Positions 57,280 through 64,000 of a stretch of 64,000 nucleotides of DNA are shown piece by piece (the first letter of the stretch is position 1; each line of letters opens with the position of its first letter). The notes below the pieces were generated by a model, which had not been told where the DNA came from, did no database searches, and saw only the letters and a program-made list of their open reading frames with translations. This DNA comes from CAVZVW01 sp963778845 (lineage in GTDB: Bacteria; Actinomycetota; Actinomycetes; Actinomycetales; Kineosporiaceae). The stretch is from assembly GCA_963778845.1 (NCBI GenBank), contig CAVZVW010000009.1, positions 1,302,001-1,366,000 on the forward strand, given 5' to 3'. A program made the translations under genes and the position numbers.

Positions 57280-58738
57280 ATGCGTGCTTCCATGGCCCGA
57301 GCACTGCTGGGAAGCGCCAGCCTCGTTGGCGCGCTGTGCATCGCCCCGATGACACCCGCGTCGGCTGCCACGAGCTACCTCACGCCGAGCCAGGTGCTCG
57401 GTAAGTCCGTCGACTCCTGTTGGACCGGGACGACGGCCGACCCGGACTGCACCGCGACCTCGGTGCTCGCCCTGAACTGGCAGCTGGCCGACCAGGCCCA
57501 GGTCGACGCGATCCTCGCCGCCAACCCGCAGGTCGCCACGAACGCGACCGACTGCCCGAGCTCGGCGTACCTGAAGAACACGATCACCTCGCGGCTCACC
57601 GTCACCGACTTCAGGTCCCGGTGGGCGGGGTTCCTCAAGGCCGCTGGGGTGAAGGTGGCGGCCAACGTCACGCTCACCATGCCGGCGGGCTTCTACGCCA
57701 TCGACATCACGGCCGGCCCGTATGACGCGTTCGGGCTTGTCGACTTCCTGTACGGGGTGCAGCTCACGCATCCGGGGAGCGTCGACCTGCGGGCCGCGGG
57801 CTGGATTGCCCCGAACTACGTGCTCACGCCCAGCGGTTTTCCCACACGTCAAGGCCGCGCCAGGGACGTCACCGCTGCCGGCCCCGGGGCAGGCCACCTG
57901 GACCTCGCCGGTGGCCGTGACCCAGCGCCACAAGCTCGCCGTGTTCGACAACGCCGCGACGAAGACCGATGTCCAGATCGCCGACGGCTGGAACGACCCG
58001 ACGGCGGGGCACGGGGTGTTCATCCAAGGTCTCGGCCTCTCCGCCTTCCCGGGCGGTGACGTGCCGCTCGTCGACGTGACGGACGGGAAGGGGCTCTACC
58101 TGGAGTCGAACATCGCCCGCATCATCGGCACGTACGCGTTCGCCGCCAAGGACGTGGCCAACCTGTCCGCCGGCACCTACGCCTGCATCTCACATGGCGA
58201 GACAGTATTCCCGCTCATGCTCGCGGCCATGGTCGGCGTCCTGCAGACGGAGCAGGTGGGCTTGGTCGCCGCGGCCGGGAACAACGGCCGCAGCGAGCCC
58301 TTCTACCCCGCCGCCTTCGGCGTCTACCCCACGCCCTCCTGGGCGGCCAACGGGTCCTGCCCCGGCGGCGTCCGGGACGCCCAGACCCAGCTGTGCATGG
58401 TCGACCGGGCCGCCACCGTGACGTCCGTCGGCTCGGTCACCTCGACCACGACCTTGTACGACGTCTACCCGTTGGGCACCGTTCCGGCGACGATCTCGGC
58501 CTTCTCCAACAGGGGCGGCTGGGTGGAGCAGTGGTCCGACGGCGACGGGGTGGTCGGCATGTACACGGCCGGTGCGTACCGGTACTGCGTGCGCATCTCC
58601 AACGCGTGCGACAAGGGTGACGGGACCACCATTCCCCTGTCCGCGGCGCCGACTGCGCACCTGGGATCGACGGTCCGCTGGAGCGGCACGTCGTTCGCGG
58701 CCCCGCAAGCGGCCATCGCGCTCGCTGCGCTGCCATAG
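57280..58738 (+). pseudogene. Secreted subtilisin-like (S8) protease, frameshifted in GFPHVKAA motif
   Basis: About 485 residues if one base is removed. Start ATG 57280 (GAGGAAG upstream; a GTG at 57271 is possible). A signal peptide (ARALLGSASLVGALCIAPMTPASA) is followed by a prodomain ending in GWIAPNYVLTPSGF. At 57837-57843 the run TTTTCCC shifts the frame. The catalytic domain resumes in the +1 frame as FPHVKAAPGT and is complete: Asp in LAVFDN (57947), His in GHGVF (58010), oxyanion Asn in AGNNG (58280) and nucleophile Ser in GTSFAAPQAA (58691). The motif at the break, GFPHVKAA, recurs at the end of the small exported peptide at 61.7 kb. It could be a sequence error, a real lesion, or less likely a programmed +1 shift (UUU to UUC before CCA). 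Confidence 0.8.
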
Positions 58739-58760
58739 AGCCATCCCGTCCAGTGACGCC

Positions 58761-58824
58761 TGACCGATCCTCGGGGTAGCCTGCGTGCCACGCACTCGCG
58801 TGGGGCGGCCCCGAGGATCGGTCA
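58761..58824 (+). promoter_or_regulatory. Perfect 16-bp inverted repeat covering the TPR-CHAT ribosome-binding site
   Basis: TGACCGATCCTCGGGG (58761-58776) pairs perfectly with CCCCGAGGATCGGTCA (58809-58824) around a 32-nt loop that itself can fold (GCGTG/CACGC). The right arm contains GAGGA, the only ribosome-binding site for the TTG at 58825. No U-tract follows, so it is not a classical terminator. It could hold translation of the CHAT protein down, or act as a DNA operator. Confidence 0.8.
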
Positions 58825-61431
58825 TTGGTCACGACGAGAACACTTGTCGAGCAAGCCGAGGAGTTGCATCTCCTCGCACTGGAGGACCCGGAGTCAGCTC
58901 TCCGCCGCGCAGCGGACGTCGTGCGCCTAGCCACGGCCAGCGGAGATCAGGGTGCGCTGGCTTTGGCTGGGCGAGCCCGAATGGTGGCTCTCCGCAGGTC
59001 TGATCACCCGGCAGCCGTAGTCGCCGGTATCGATGCGATTCAAGTGGCTGAGGCCGCCTCCCTGTCCGAAGTAGCTGATCACGTACGCGTCACGCTCGCT
59101 GCGACGTATATGTTGGCGGTGACATGGCGGCGGCGTCTGACCTCGTCGACCAGGTACAGGCGGGACTCTTCCAGCAGGCGGCCGCCGAGGCACAGAGTGT
59201 CGCTGCCACCCTGGCGCTCCTGCATGGCGATCCTGTCCGCGCTGCGGCCCTCCTCGATGAGTGCCGTCCCAAGACTAGGGCGATCAAACATTTGGCTAGC
59301 GCATGCTCTCGCCAACCGCGGGCTCGCGGCGGCCATGAACGGTCAATTGGATCGAGCTGACGAAGACCTGCAAGCGTCGATCAGAGCTTTCCACGGAACT
59401 GGGTTGTCGTACCGATGCAATCGACACGACCCTAAACCTCGTTTGGGTGTCGTATCTCCGAGGCCACTACGTGCGCGCGCTCCGCCTGCTGGAGGACATT
59501 GAGCCCATACTGGCGGACACCGGCCAGGGAGTCATTAACATCCACCTCGCGAAGGCGAGCCTCCTCTTCGCGGTCGGCCTTAACGCTGCCTCCGGGGAAG
59601 AATGCAGGCTCGCGCTGCACCCGAATTGAGCAGACTGGCTTGGACGCTGACCGACCAGAGGCCCTCACTCGGCTTGCCGAATCGCAGTTCGCCCTTGGTG
59701 ATGTCGACGGCGCCAGCGAGTCTGCGGCTGCTGCTGCAGAACTGTATGCAGTCCAAGGCAGACCACGGATGGCCGACCGAGTCCTCTTGGTAAAGATCCG
59801 GTCACGCGCGGCCACCGGTGATATCGAGATTAGCGACCTCTCTGCAGCCCGGGAACTGGCGCGAGGGCTGACCCGGGCCGGTCAGTACGACGTCGGACTC
59901 GAGGCATGGTTGACCGCGGCAGCGATCGGGGCGCGCCTTGGACGTACGGCATTGGCCCGGCGGGATGTGGAGAAGGCGGCTGCAGCCCGTACGTGGCCCA
60001 ACCCCGGCCTTCGGTCGTGGTATTGGCAGGTGCAGGCAAGCATTCATGCGGTTCGCCACGACGGCCGAGGAGTACTCGCGTCCGCTCGCGCCGGGTTGGA
60101 TGTGCTGGAGGGCGCCCAAGCCACGATCGGCGCAACGGAGGCGCGGGTCAATGCCGCGGTTGTCGCCGCTGCTTTCGGCCGGCTCGCTCTGCCGTTCGCG
60201 CGGCAGCAAGGCCCTGCGGCGTTCTTCGACTGGACCGAGCGTGTGCGGGCGAGCGCGCTCATGTACCGCCCTGTCCGGCCACCGTCCGCCAAGGCCCTTG
60301 CGCGGGAACAGACCGAGCTTCGGCAAGTGACCCTGCGCATCCGCGACGCCGAGATCGAGGGAACTGATGCGACACCGCAGCGGCGACGGCAGGCGGACCT
60401 CGAGAAGGCCATCCGCACCCGCCTTCTCACCGCCGACGGTCGCGGACGTGCTGGGCGGACGGGTGCCGGCGGGACAGGTCCGTTCCGTGCTCGGAGAGCG
60501 GGTTCTGGTGTCCTTCGCGGACCTGAGCGGCAGGCTTGTCGCGATCCGCCTAGACCGTCGGCGGGCCACGTTTCTCGACCTCGGCCCTTCCGACGCGATC
60601 CGCGCCGAGGTGGAGCACCTTCGGTTCGCCCTGCTTCGCATGGCCCGCGGCAGCGCGTCCCCCGGGACAGCTGCGAGCGCGGTCGCCTCAGTAGAGGCAC
60701 TCGACGACGTGCTGGTCAAGCGCGTCGACTGTTCGGACCACCCGATCGTGCTCGTGCCGACGAGGGACCTGTTCGCGATGCCGTGGAGCGTCCTGCCGAG
60801 CCTCGCGCGTCGTAGCGTCGTGGTGGCACCGTCGGCGTCGATGTGGGCGCAGGCACCGCCTCGACGCCGACGCTCCGGCCGCCAGGTCGTGGCGGCCGGT
60901 CCCGGGCTCCGCAACGCGGCGCTCGAGGTCGAGGTGGTCTCCGTGACCTGGCCCAGCGCTCTCACGTTGACGGGCGACTCGGCCTCCGTACGCGGATTGT
61001 TGGCGGCGATGGAGGGAGCCGACGTCCTCCACATCGCCTGCCACGGCGTCCTGCGCGCGGACAACCCGCTCTTCTCACATCTCGTCGTGGCGGACGGGCC
61101 GCTGGCCGTCCACGACATCGAGGGGCTGCGCCGCGCCCCGACGACGGTCGTGCTGTCGGCGTGCGACTCGGCCTTGGCCCAGCCCCGGCCCGGTGGGGAG
61201 TGGCTCGGCCTGGCGTCGGCGCTGCTGAGCCTCGGGACGCAATCGCTGGTCGCCAGCGTCCTGCCGGTGCCCGACACCGCGATCACGGTCCAGATCATGG
61301 CCAGGCTCCATGCCGGCCTCTCCGCGGGGCTCGCACCACCGGAAGCGTTGAGCGCCGCGACCGCTGCCGTCGAGGACGTGGACCCGGTCTCCCTGGCAGC
61401 GCGCGGCGCTTTCGTCTGCATCGGCCGCTGA
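58825..61431 (+). pseudogene. TPR-CHAT (caspase-like) protein, several frameshifts
   Basis: About 867 residues when reassembled from a TTG at 58825. The N-terminal 500 residues are helical tetratricopeptide-like repeats (PESALRRAADVVRLATASGDQGALALAGRAR; LALLHGDPVRAAALLDECRP; LAAAMNGQLDRADEDLQASIRAFHGTG; SYLRGHYVRALRLLEDIEP; EALTRLAESQFALGDVDGASESAAAAAELYAVQG). The C-terminal 330 residues are a CHAT domain with the His-Cys dyad: HIACHG (His at 61042) and LSACDS (Cys at 61162). The frame changes near 59110, 59270-59295, 59407, 59620 and 60425; the shifts sum to a multiple of 3. The TPR part is visibly less GC-rich than the neighbours. The gene looks decayed, though clustered sequence errors cannot be excluded. 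It lies between the S8 protease and the exported peptide. Confidence 0.82.
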
Positions 61432-61561
61432 GCACCCTCGCGTCGCCCCCAAGCGTCCTTCGCATGGTCGGGAATCGTCATACTCGTCAACCAGAAGCAA
61501 TCTCTTGCGGTTCTATGCATACCTTGTTCCTTGGCGCTCAGTAAGGTCAATCGCACGCGTC

Positions 61562-61590
61562 TTGACAATGACGCCCCGGCGCTGCAAATG
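61562..61590 (+). promoter_or_regulatory. Candidate promoter of the small exported peptide
   Basis: A consensus TTGACA at 61562-61567, with only a weak -10 (CAAATG or AAATGT) 17-18 nt later. It lies in a 239-nt, relatively AT-rich gap that otherwise shows nothing. It implies transcription of the peptide independent of the upstream gene. Confidence 0.35.
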
Positions 61591-61670
61591 TATGGCCGCT
61601 TGTCCACCAATGACGAGCGGCTCGCGAGCACATGTGGCTCGGAGAACCTCACTACGGGGAGAAGGACAGC

Positions 61671-61859
61671 ATGAGCGAAACAGTCTTCATCCAGTCAAGA
61701 AGCGGTCGAATCCTGGTGGTCGCGGCCGCCCTGATCGCCGCGGCGGCGCTGACGGCATCGATGCACCCGTCTGTCGGCACCGGCTCGAACGGGCCAAGGA
61801 TCGGCAGTTTCGACCCGGCCCAGCACCCGGCCGGCTTCCCGCACGTCAAGGCAGCCTGA
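61671..61859 (+). CDS. 62-residue exported peptide ending in GFPHVKAA
   Basis: ATG 61671 with GGGGAGAAGG 5-6 nt upstream, stop at 61859. Layout: a short N-terminus with Arg10 and Arg13, one hydrophobic segment (ILVVAAALIAAAALTA, about residues 14-29) acting as signal peptide or anchor, then about 30 exterior residues rich in Gly, Ser, Pro and His, ending PAGFPHVKAA. GFPHVKAA is identical to the segment at the prodomain/catalytic junction of the S8 protein 4 kb upstream (codons differ, so it is kept at protein level). It is followed by a strong terminator. Possible roles: protease substrate, prodomain mimic/inhibitor, or signal peptide sensed by the TPR domain. No known family is recognised. 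Confidence 0.75.
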   Translation: MSETVFIQSRSGRILVVAAALIAAAALTASMHPSVGTGSNGPRIGSFDPAQHPAGFPHVKAA

Positions 61860-61872
61860 GTAGCCGACGCAC

Positions 61873-61908
61873 ACCGGGCAGGGCAGGCATTGACCTGCCC
61901 TGCCCGGT
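61873..61908 (+). terminator. Strong hairpin terminator after the peptide gene
   Basis: CCGGGCAGGGCAGG (61874-61887) pairs perfectly with CCTGCCCTGCCCGG (61894-61907) around a 6-nt loop, extended by one A-T pair. Only a short T run follows, as is common for GC-rich actinobacterial terminators. Confidence 0.8.
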
Positions 61909-62056
61909 TCGGCATGTTCGCGATATAGCGTTGATCACACAAGTCACCCCGGCGACAGGGTCGAATGCTCGGCACCGAGAATGGTCTCGAGTACACGGGA
62001 AGACCCTTCGCGAATGCCGTAGCCGAGAACTGCCGATCGCGCGATCGGAGCTCGGC

Positions 62057-62869
62057 TCAGGCCATTCCCGCCACCCGCGGGATGGACAGGTGGTGTATCC
62101 CGGTGTCCGTGAGCACGCTCCGGTACCGAGCGAGGTCGGCGGCGTCGGGCTCGAGCAGGTCCCGCCCGCAGGGTCGCGTCCCGTGGCTGCGGAAGGCGTT
62201 GACCCGCACGCGCATCTGGGGGTCAAGCCCGAGCAGCCACCGCGCCGTCCGTCGCAATGCGTCGTCGGAGTCGTTGAGCCCCGGCACCAGCAGCAGCCGC
62301 ACCTCGTAGAGCAGCCGCCGAGCCGCCAGCCTCTCCATGCCGGCGAGCACGCGCTCGTTCGTGACGCCGGTGAGGATGAGGTGCATCTGCGGGTCCAGGG
62401 CCTTCAGGTCGAGCATCGCGCCGTCCATCACCGGCTCGACGAGCTCCCACGCCGCGGCGTCCACATCCGCATTGCTGTCGACCAGGCGCGTCAGCCGCGC
62501 CGTCCCCGGGTCCTTCGCGAGCAGGGTGAACAGGTCACGGACGAAGTGCGGCTGGAGCATCGCCTCTCCACCCGACACGGTGACGCCGGACAGGAACCCG
62601 GCGACGTCGCGGATCCGGGCATGGACCTCGGCCGCGCTCGTGCGCAGCATCCCCTTGGGGCGCACCGGGATCGAGCACGGGTTGTGGCAGGCCAGGCAGT
62701 CCAGCTGGCACCCTTGGAGGAAGACGACGAAGCGGTTGCCCGGCCCGTCCACGGCGGAGAACTCCACCGTGCCGGCGACGTATCCCCCGGCCAGGTCGCC
62801 GTCTGCGCGGCCGCCGTCACCAGAGACAAGGGACAGCGAGACCTCAGGGCTGCTTGACGACACGCTCAC
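62057..62869 (-). CDS. yjjW: YjjW-type glycyl-radical enzyme activase
   Basis: 270 residues from a GTG at 62869. A radical SAM protein: VVFLQGCQLDCLACHNPCSI contains the CxxxCxxC motif for the catalytic [4Fe-4S] cluster, and VSGGEAMLQPHFVRDLF is the GGE SAM-binding motif. VDSNADVD and MLDLKALDPQMHLILTG follow, as in pyruvate-formate-lyase activases. The CQLDCLACHNPCSI pattern and the partner gene identify it as YjjW rather than NrdG. It overlaps the YjjI stop by 26 nt, so the two are coupled. It would install the glycyl radical on YjjI under anaerobic conditions. Confidence 0.9.
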   Translation of the reverse strand: MSVSSSSPEVSLSLVSGDGGRADGDLAGGYVAGTVEFSAVDGPGNRFVVFLQGCQLDCLACHNPCSIPVRPKGMLRTSAAEVHARIRDVAGFLSGVTVSGGEAMLQPHFVRDLFTLLAKDPGTARLTRLVDSNADVDAAAWELVEPVMDGAMLDLKALDPQMHLILTGVTNERVLAGMERLAARRLLYEVRLLLVPGLNDSDDALRRTARWLLGLDPQMRVRVNAFRSHGTRPCGRDLLEPDAADLARYRSVLTDTGIHHLSIPRVAGMA

Positions 62870-64000
62870 CCAGCCGCTGGTTGGCGATGGCCGTGGCGCC
62901 GAGGAACGTGCTGGAGTGGCGGGCTCCGTGCTCCACCACCGCCACGTCCCGGGTGCGCACGAGGTACCCGGTGATCCGGACGAAGCCGTTGCCGTCGACG
63001 TCGAACGTGAAGTCGCGCATGCCCTCGGCGAACGCGCCGCGGATCACCGCGACCACGGCGTCCGGGTTGTCGTGCACCGTGTCCTCGAAGCGGAAGACGT
63101 CACTGATCCCCGCGGGGAAGTACCGATGGTTCGGCGCCACCGCGCGGATGTGCTGGTACAGCCCGGGTTCGCGACCCACCGGCACGCGCGCACCGGCGGT
63201 GACGTCGACGTCGCTGTCGATACCCGACTGCGCGTGCAGCAGCGCGTGACCGCCGGTGCCCTCGCAGTACGGCATCTCGATCGCGGCGACCAGCTCGGCG
63301 ACTCGCGCGACGAGTGCGTGGGCGAAGTCGTTAGCCGCCGCGTCGAACCCGTAGCGAGCCTCGACCCCCTCGTGTGCCACGAGCAGCTCGACCGCCTCGG
63401 CGACGCCGACGATGCCGAACATCGCGCTGAAGGCGTCGCGGCTGATGATCCCCTCGCGTGACAGCCAGTCGTGCTCGAAGAACCGCGACTGCTCCACGAG
63501 ATGCCGGATGCGCGAGGCCATGAGCTCCGCGGTCAGCCCGACATGCTCGGCCAGGGTGGTGCCGAGGTACTCCTGCGCACTCCCCCGGTGCCCACGCACG
63601 CTCTCCTTGAGGTTCAGCCGCACCAGCGTGTACGACCCGCCGCCGCGGCGCAGGCTGTTGTAGCAGCTCACCACGCCGTAGGCCGGGCCGAGGTCGCCGA
63701 CCATCATGGGGTGGTTGACGAAGTGCGGCTTGCCGTCGGCGCAGGCGGTGAGGACGGCCTCGCGCAGGAAGCCGTCCGGGGTGGTGTCGGGGTCGACGCG
63801 CAGGGTGAGGTTGGGTACCACCTGCTTCAGCTCGCGCTCGATCCTCAGGATCGACCGGCCCACCCGGGTGTCATGGGGGCCGAGGTTGGCATGCACGAAA
63901 GCGTCCGGCATCGTGCGGTCGAGAGTGCGCCAGAACAGCCGAAGGCGCCGGTCGAGCTCCTCGTCGTCCTGCACCTCGGCGGCGAAGGGCTCCAGGAGGC
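62844..64000 (-). CDS. yjjI: YjjI family glycyl-radical enzyme (5' end outside window)
   Basis: The frame is open to base 64000; about 385 residues of a roughly 510-residue family are present. The active-site cysteine lies in YGVVSCYNSLRRGG, EMPYCEGTGGHALLHAQSG is a central conserved block, and the C-terminal FVRITGYLVR holds the radical-bearing glycine (TGY) typical of glycyl-radical enzymes. The substrate of YjjI is not established. Presence of the YjjI/YjjW pair indicates that the organism sees anoxic conditions, consistent with the formate dehydrogenase operon elsewhere in the window. Confidence 0.9.
   Translation of the reverse strand, partial: LLEPFAAEVQDDEELDRRLRLFWRTLDRTMPDAFVHANLGPHDTRVGRSILRIERELKQVVPNLTLRVDPDTTPDGFLREAVLTACADGKPHFVNHPMMVGDLGPAYGVVSCYNSLRRGGGSYTLVRLNLKESVRGHRGSAQEYLGTTLAEHVGLTAELMASRIRHLVEQSRFFEHDWLSREGIISRDAFSAMFGIVGVAEAVELLVAHEGVEARYGFDAAANDFAHALVARVAELVAAIEMPYCEGTGGHALLHAQSGIDSDVDVTAGARVPVGREPGLYQHIRAVAPNHRYFPAGISDVFRFEDTVHDNPDAVVAVIRGAFAEGMRDFTFDVDGNGFVRITGYLVRTRDVAVVEHGARHSSTFLGATAIANQRLGERVVKQP

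Noticed and set aside
58761..58824. Rho-independent terminator after the S8 protease
   Set aside because: The loop is 32 nt and no T tract follows; the right arm overlaps the next gene's ribosome-binding site, so a regulatory hairpin or operator is more likely.
61909..62056. Additional gene between the peptide terminator and yjjW
   Set aside because: Only about 150 bases remain, with no frame having a credible start and ribosome-binding site.
62057..62869. NrdG (anaerobic ribonucleotide reductase activase)
   Set aside because: The length, CxxxCxxC context and coupling to a YjjI-type glycyl-radical enzyme fit YjjW; the partner lacks NrdD features.

Overview
The window is a GC-rich (by eye about 70 %) stretch of an actinobacterial chromosome. 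Supporting this are the acyl-CoA carboxylase beta/epsilon/alpha set with BirA and Maf nearby, a class III adenylate cyclase with an Rv1264-like N-terminal domain, many GTG starts, and leaderless promoters in which a TANNNT hexamer sits 6-8 nt before the start codon. Gene content fits Micrococcales, perhaps a facultative anaerobe near Cellulomonadaceae. That placement is inference and was not tested by any search. I saw no rRNA, tRNA, insertion sequence, prophage or CRISPR array.

Layout. 1-9.9 kb: nucleotide-sugar genes (ugd 3' end, galE), a CoA-binding protein, a repeat-rich 0.7 kb gap, a DEAD-box helicase, purEK, a GtrA-type membrane protein, enoyl-CoA hydratase, adenylate cyclase and a PH-domain membrane protein. 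9.9-31.4 kb: fatty-acid carboxylation genes birA, accB, accE, maf and accA3. They are split by a Gfo/Idh oxidoreductase, a PadR/DUF1048 pair and an NAD-linked molybdenum formate dehydrogenase operon (fdsGBAD plus divergent fdhD). Further on come a GGDEF-EAL protein, an acyl-CoA dehydrogenase with its divergent MerR regulator, an endonuclease/phosphatase-fold protein, thioredoxin and a cupin. 31.5-43.9 kb: a secreted haloperoxidase-like enzyme facing a LuxR regulator, a MocR regulator, a decaying hydrolase/flavoprotein disulfide reductase pair, a gamma-glutamylcyclotransferase-like protein, purine nucleoside phosphorylase, a TetR-MMPL exporter pair and a LacI regulator. 44-51.5 kb: a tightly coupled ABC importer with a metallophosphoesterase, then a phosphohexomutase. 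51.5-57 kb: a repeat cluster, two PH-like membrane proteins, and a deoC-aldehyde dehydrogenase operon. 57-64 kb: a compositionally different locus with a subtilisin-like protease, a TPR-CHAT (caspase-like) protein and a tiny exported peptide, followed by a YjjW/YjjI glycyl-radical enzyme pair running off the right edge.

The most interesting item is the 57.3-61.9 kb locus. The 62-residue exported peptide ends in GFPHVKAA, and the same eight residues occur in the subtilisin-like protein at the junction between prodomain and catalytic domain. Between the two lies a TPR-CHAT gene, preceded by a perfect 16-bp inverted repeat that buries its ribosome-binding site. This suggests a protease / peptide / TPR-caspase signalling or toxin circuit. 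Both large genes carry frameshifts here, so in this genome the system is either decayed or affected by sequence error.

Other points: frameshifts or stops also break fdsA, the flavoprotein reductase and its neighbouring hydrolase. Several short tandem repeats (13, 18, 19 and 69 bp) and a dispersed palindromic element occupy intergenic and low-complexity coding positions. Start codons of several genes were reassigned using leaderless promoters or Shine-Dalgarno spacing.
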